From Chitinophagaceae bacterium (lineage in GTDB: Bacteria > Bacteroidota > Bacteroidia > Chitinophagales > UBA10324), in assembly GCA_947469485.1 (NCBI GenBank), contig CANIPU010000010.1, positions 1 to 64,000 on the forward strand: DNA of 64,000 nt, in the 5' to 3' direction. The notes beneath the pieces were generated by a model. It made no database searches and was not told the origin of the DNA. It saw only the letters and a list, made by a program, of their open reading frames with translations. Position 1 is the stretch's first letter. Each line of letters opens with the position of its first letter. Of this stretch, positions 63,520 through 64,000 are shown in pieces. Both the position numbers and the translations under genes were made by a program.

Positions 63520-64000
63520 TCACACTGAAAGTTTTTCTTCAATCCATTTATCAATCTGGTTGTGCAAGCCCTCGTGCTTTGTTTGCACCAACACATCTTC
63601 GGCAAATGCGAGTGTCAGTAATTTTTTTGCTTCTGCTTCACCAATACCCCGCGCACGCAGGTAGAACATTGCATCTTCATCTAACTGCCCTGAAGTAGCA
63701 CCGTGACTGCATTTCACATCGTCAGCAAAAATTTCCAATTGCGGTTTCGCATTCAGTCCGGCATCATCGCTCAGTAAAAGGTTGCGGTTGTTCTGATAGG
63801 CATTTGTTTTCTGCGCATCTTTTCGCACCATGATTTTTCCATTGAAAACTCCTTTGCCGTTTTCGGTCATTATGCCTTTGTAAAATTCATTGCTGAAACA
63901 ATTCGGCATCGCGTGGTCAACGAGCGAATGATTATCAATCAACTCATTTTTTGCAGGGAGATACAATCCATACAGGTGCCCTTCTCCATTTTGCGCATTG
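63520..64000 (-). CDS. sufD: SufD, C-terminal part (runs off the window)
   Basis: About 160 residues are visible and the frame continues past 64000 (GEGHLYGLYLPAKNELIDNH), so the start is outside. The C-terminal beta-helix of SufB/SufD is clear: NRNLLLSDDAGLNAKPQLEI, then FADDVKCSHGATSGQLDEDA and FYLRARGIGEAEAKKLLTLA. The KCSHGATSG segment includes the conserved residue region used in cluster assembly. SufD is a scaffold partner of SufB and SufC. The next gene in transcription order is sufS, across the inverted-repeat element. Confidence 0.94.
   Translation of the reverse strand, partial: NAQNGEGHLYGLYLPAKNELIDNHSLVDHAMPNCFSNEFYKGIMTENGKGVFNGKIMVRKDAQKTNAYQNNRNLLLSDDAGLNAKPQLEIFADDVKCSHGATSGQLDEDAMFYLRARGIGEAEAKKLLTLAFAEDVLVQTKHEGLHNQIDKWIEEKLSV

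Noticed and set aside
63399-63605. 68-residue minus-strand frame at the end of sufD
   Set aside because: It is an out-of-frame reading of the sufD end followed by translation of the CACAGAG-type repeat.

Overview
The window looks like a chromosome segment of an AT-rich, uncultured-type Bacteroidota bacterium (Chitinophagales or Sphingobacteriales-like; the rank below phylum is inference). The evidence is many type IX secretion system (T9SS) cargo proteins with type A or type B C-terminal sorting domains, a PorP/SprF-family protein, rpmB-rpmG-DUF4295 gene order, ParA-ParB-DUF5683-DapB-LepB order, a bacillithiol gene (bshC), a SUF iron-sulfur operon, and TAnnTTTG-type promoter elements.

Layout. 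0-2.4 kb is accessory DNA: the start of a possible transposase at the edge, an unknown membrane protein, a gene fragment, and a REP-associated tyrosine transposase (RAYT) flanked by three copies of a hairpin repeat. 2.4-18.5 kb is mostly envelope and secretion: a PorP/SprF protein beside a PKD/SBBP type B cargo, two type A cargos, an M1 peptidase with a barrel-like tail, dprA, a CotH/lamin-tail cargo and a PAP2 phosphatase. 18.5-25 kb holds a Nudix hydrolase, a peptide-binding lipoprotein, a START-domain protein, a single-domain response regulator and a type B cargo with eight tandem repeats. 25-29.5 kb is the parA-parB-DUF5683-dapB-lepB block. 29.6-36.5 kb holds a delta-60 cargo, a MarR/CDGSH/YceI operon, bshC and rimO. 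36.5-42.8 kb holds an FAD oxidoreductase, ftsY, DUF4295/rpmG/rpmB, two very small genes, an MFS transporter, a ferredoxin and a LuxC-like acyl-CoA reductase. 42.8-56.2 kb is almost entirely two giant type A surface proteins, one split by an in-frame stop, plus a small secreted partner. 56.2-64 kb holds a small conserved hypothetical, a decayed-looking reading frame, a TMTC-like TPR membrane protein and the sufD-sufS-sufE-DUF59 operon. Downstream of the SUF genes come a four-helix-bundle cassette and a second cysteine desulfurase.

Together, the eight T9SS cargo genes take up roughly 40 percent of the window, so it is dominated by surface and secreted proteins interleaved with housekeeping blocks. 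Small mobile or repetitive DNA appears repeatedly: the RAYT/REP unit, a CACAGAG-type inverted-repeat element inside the suf operon, an inverted-repeat-flanked S23/IVP-type gene, and degenerate direct repeats near 56.75 kb. No tRNA, rRNA or CRISPR array was seen. No clear large novel defence or biosynthetic system is visible. The observations most worth a second look are the REP repeat that supplies the start of a gene, the covarying REP hairpin, the nonsense-split giant adhesin, the MarR promoter/operator with a near-zero leader, and two sub-60-residue genes.
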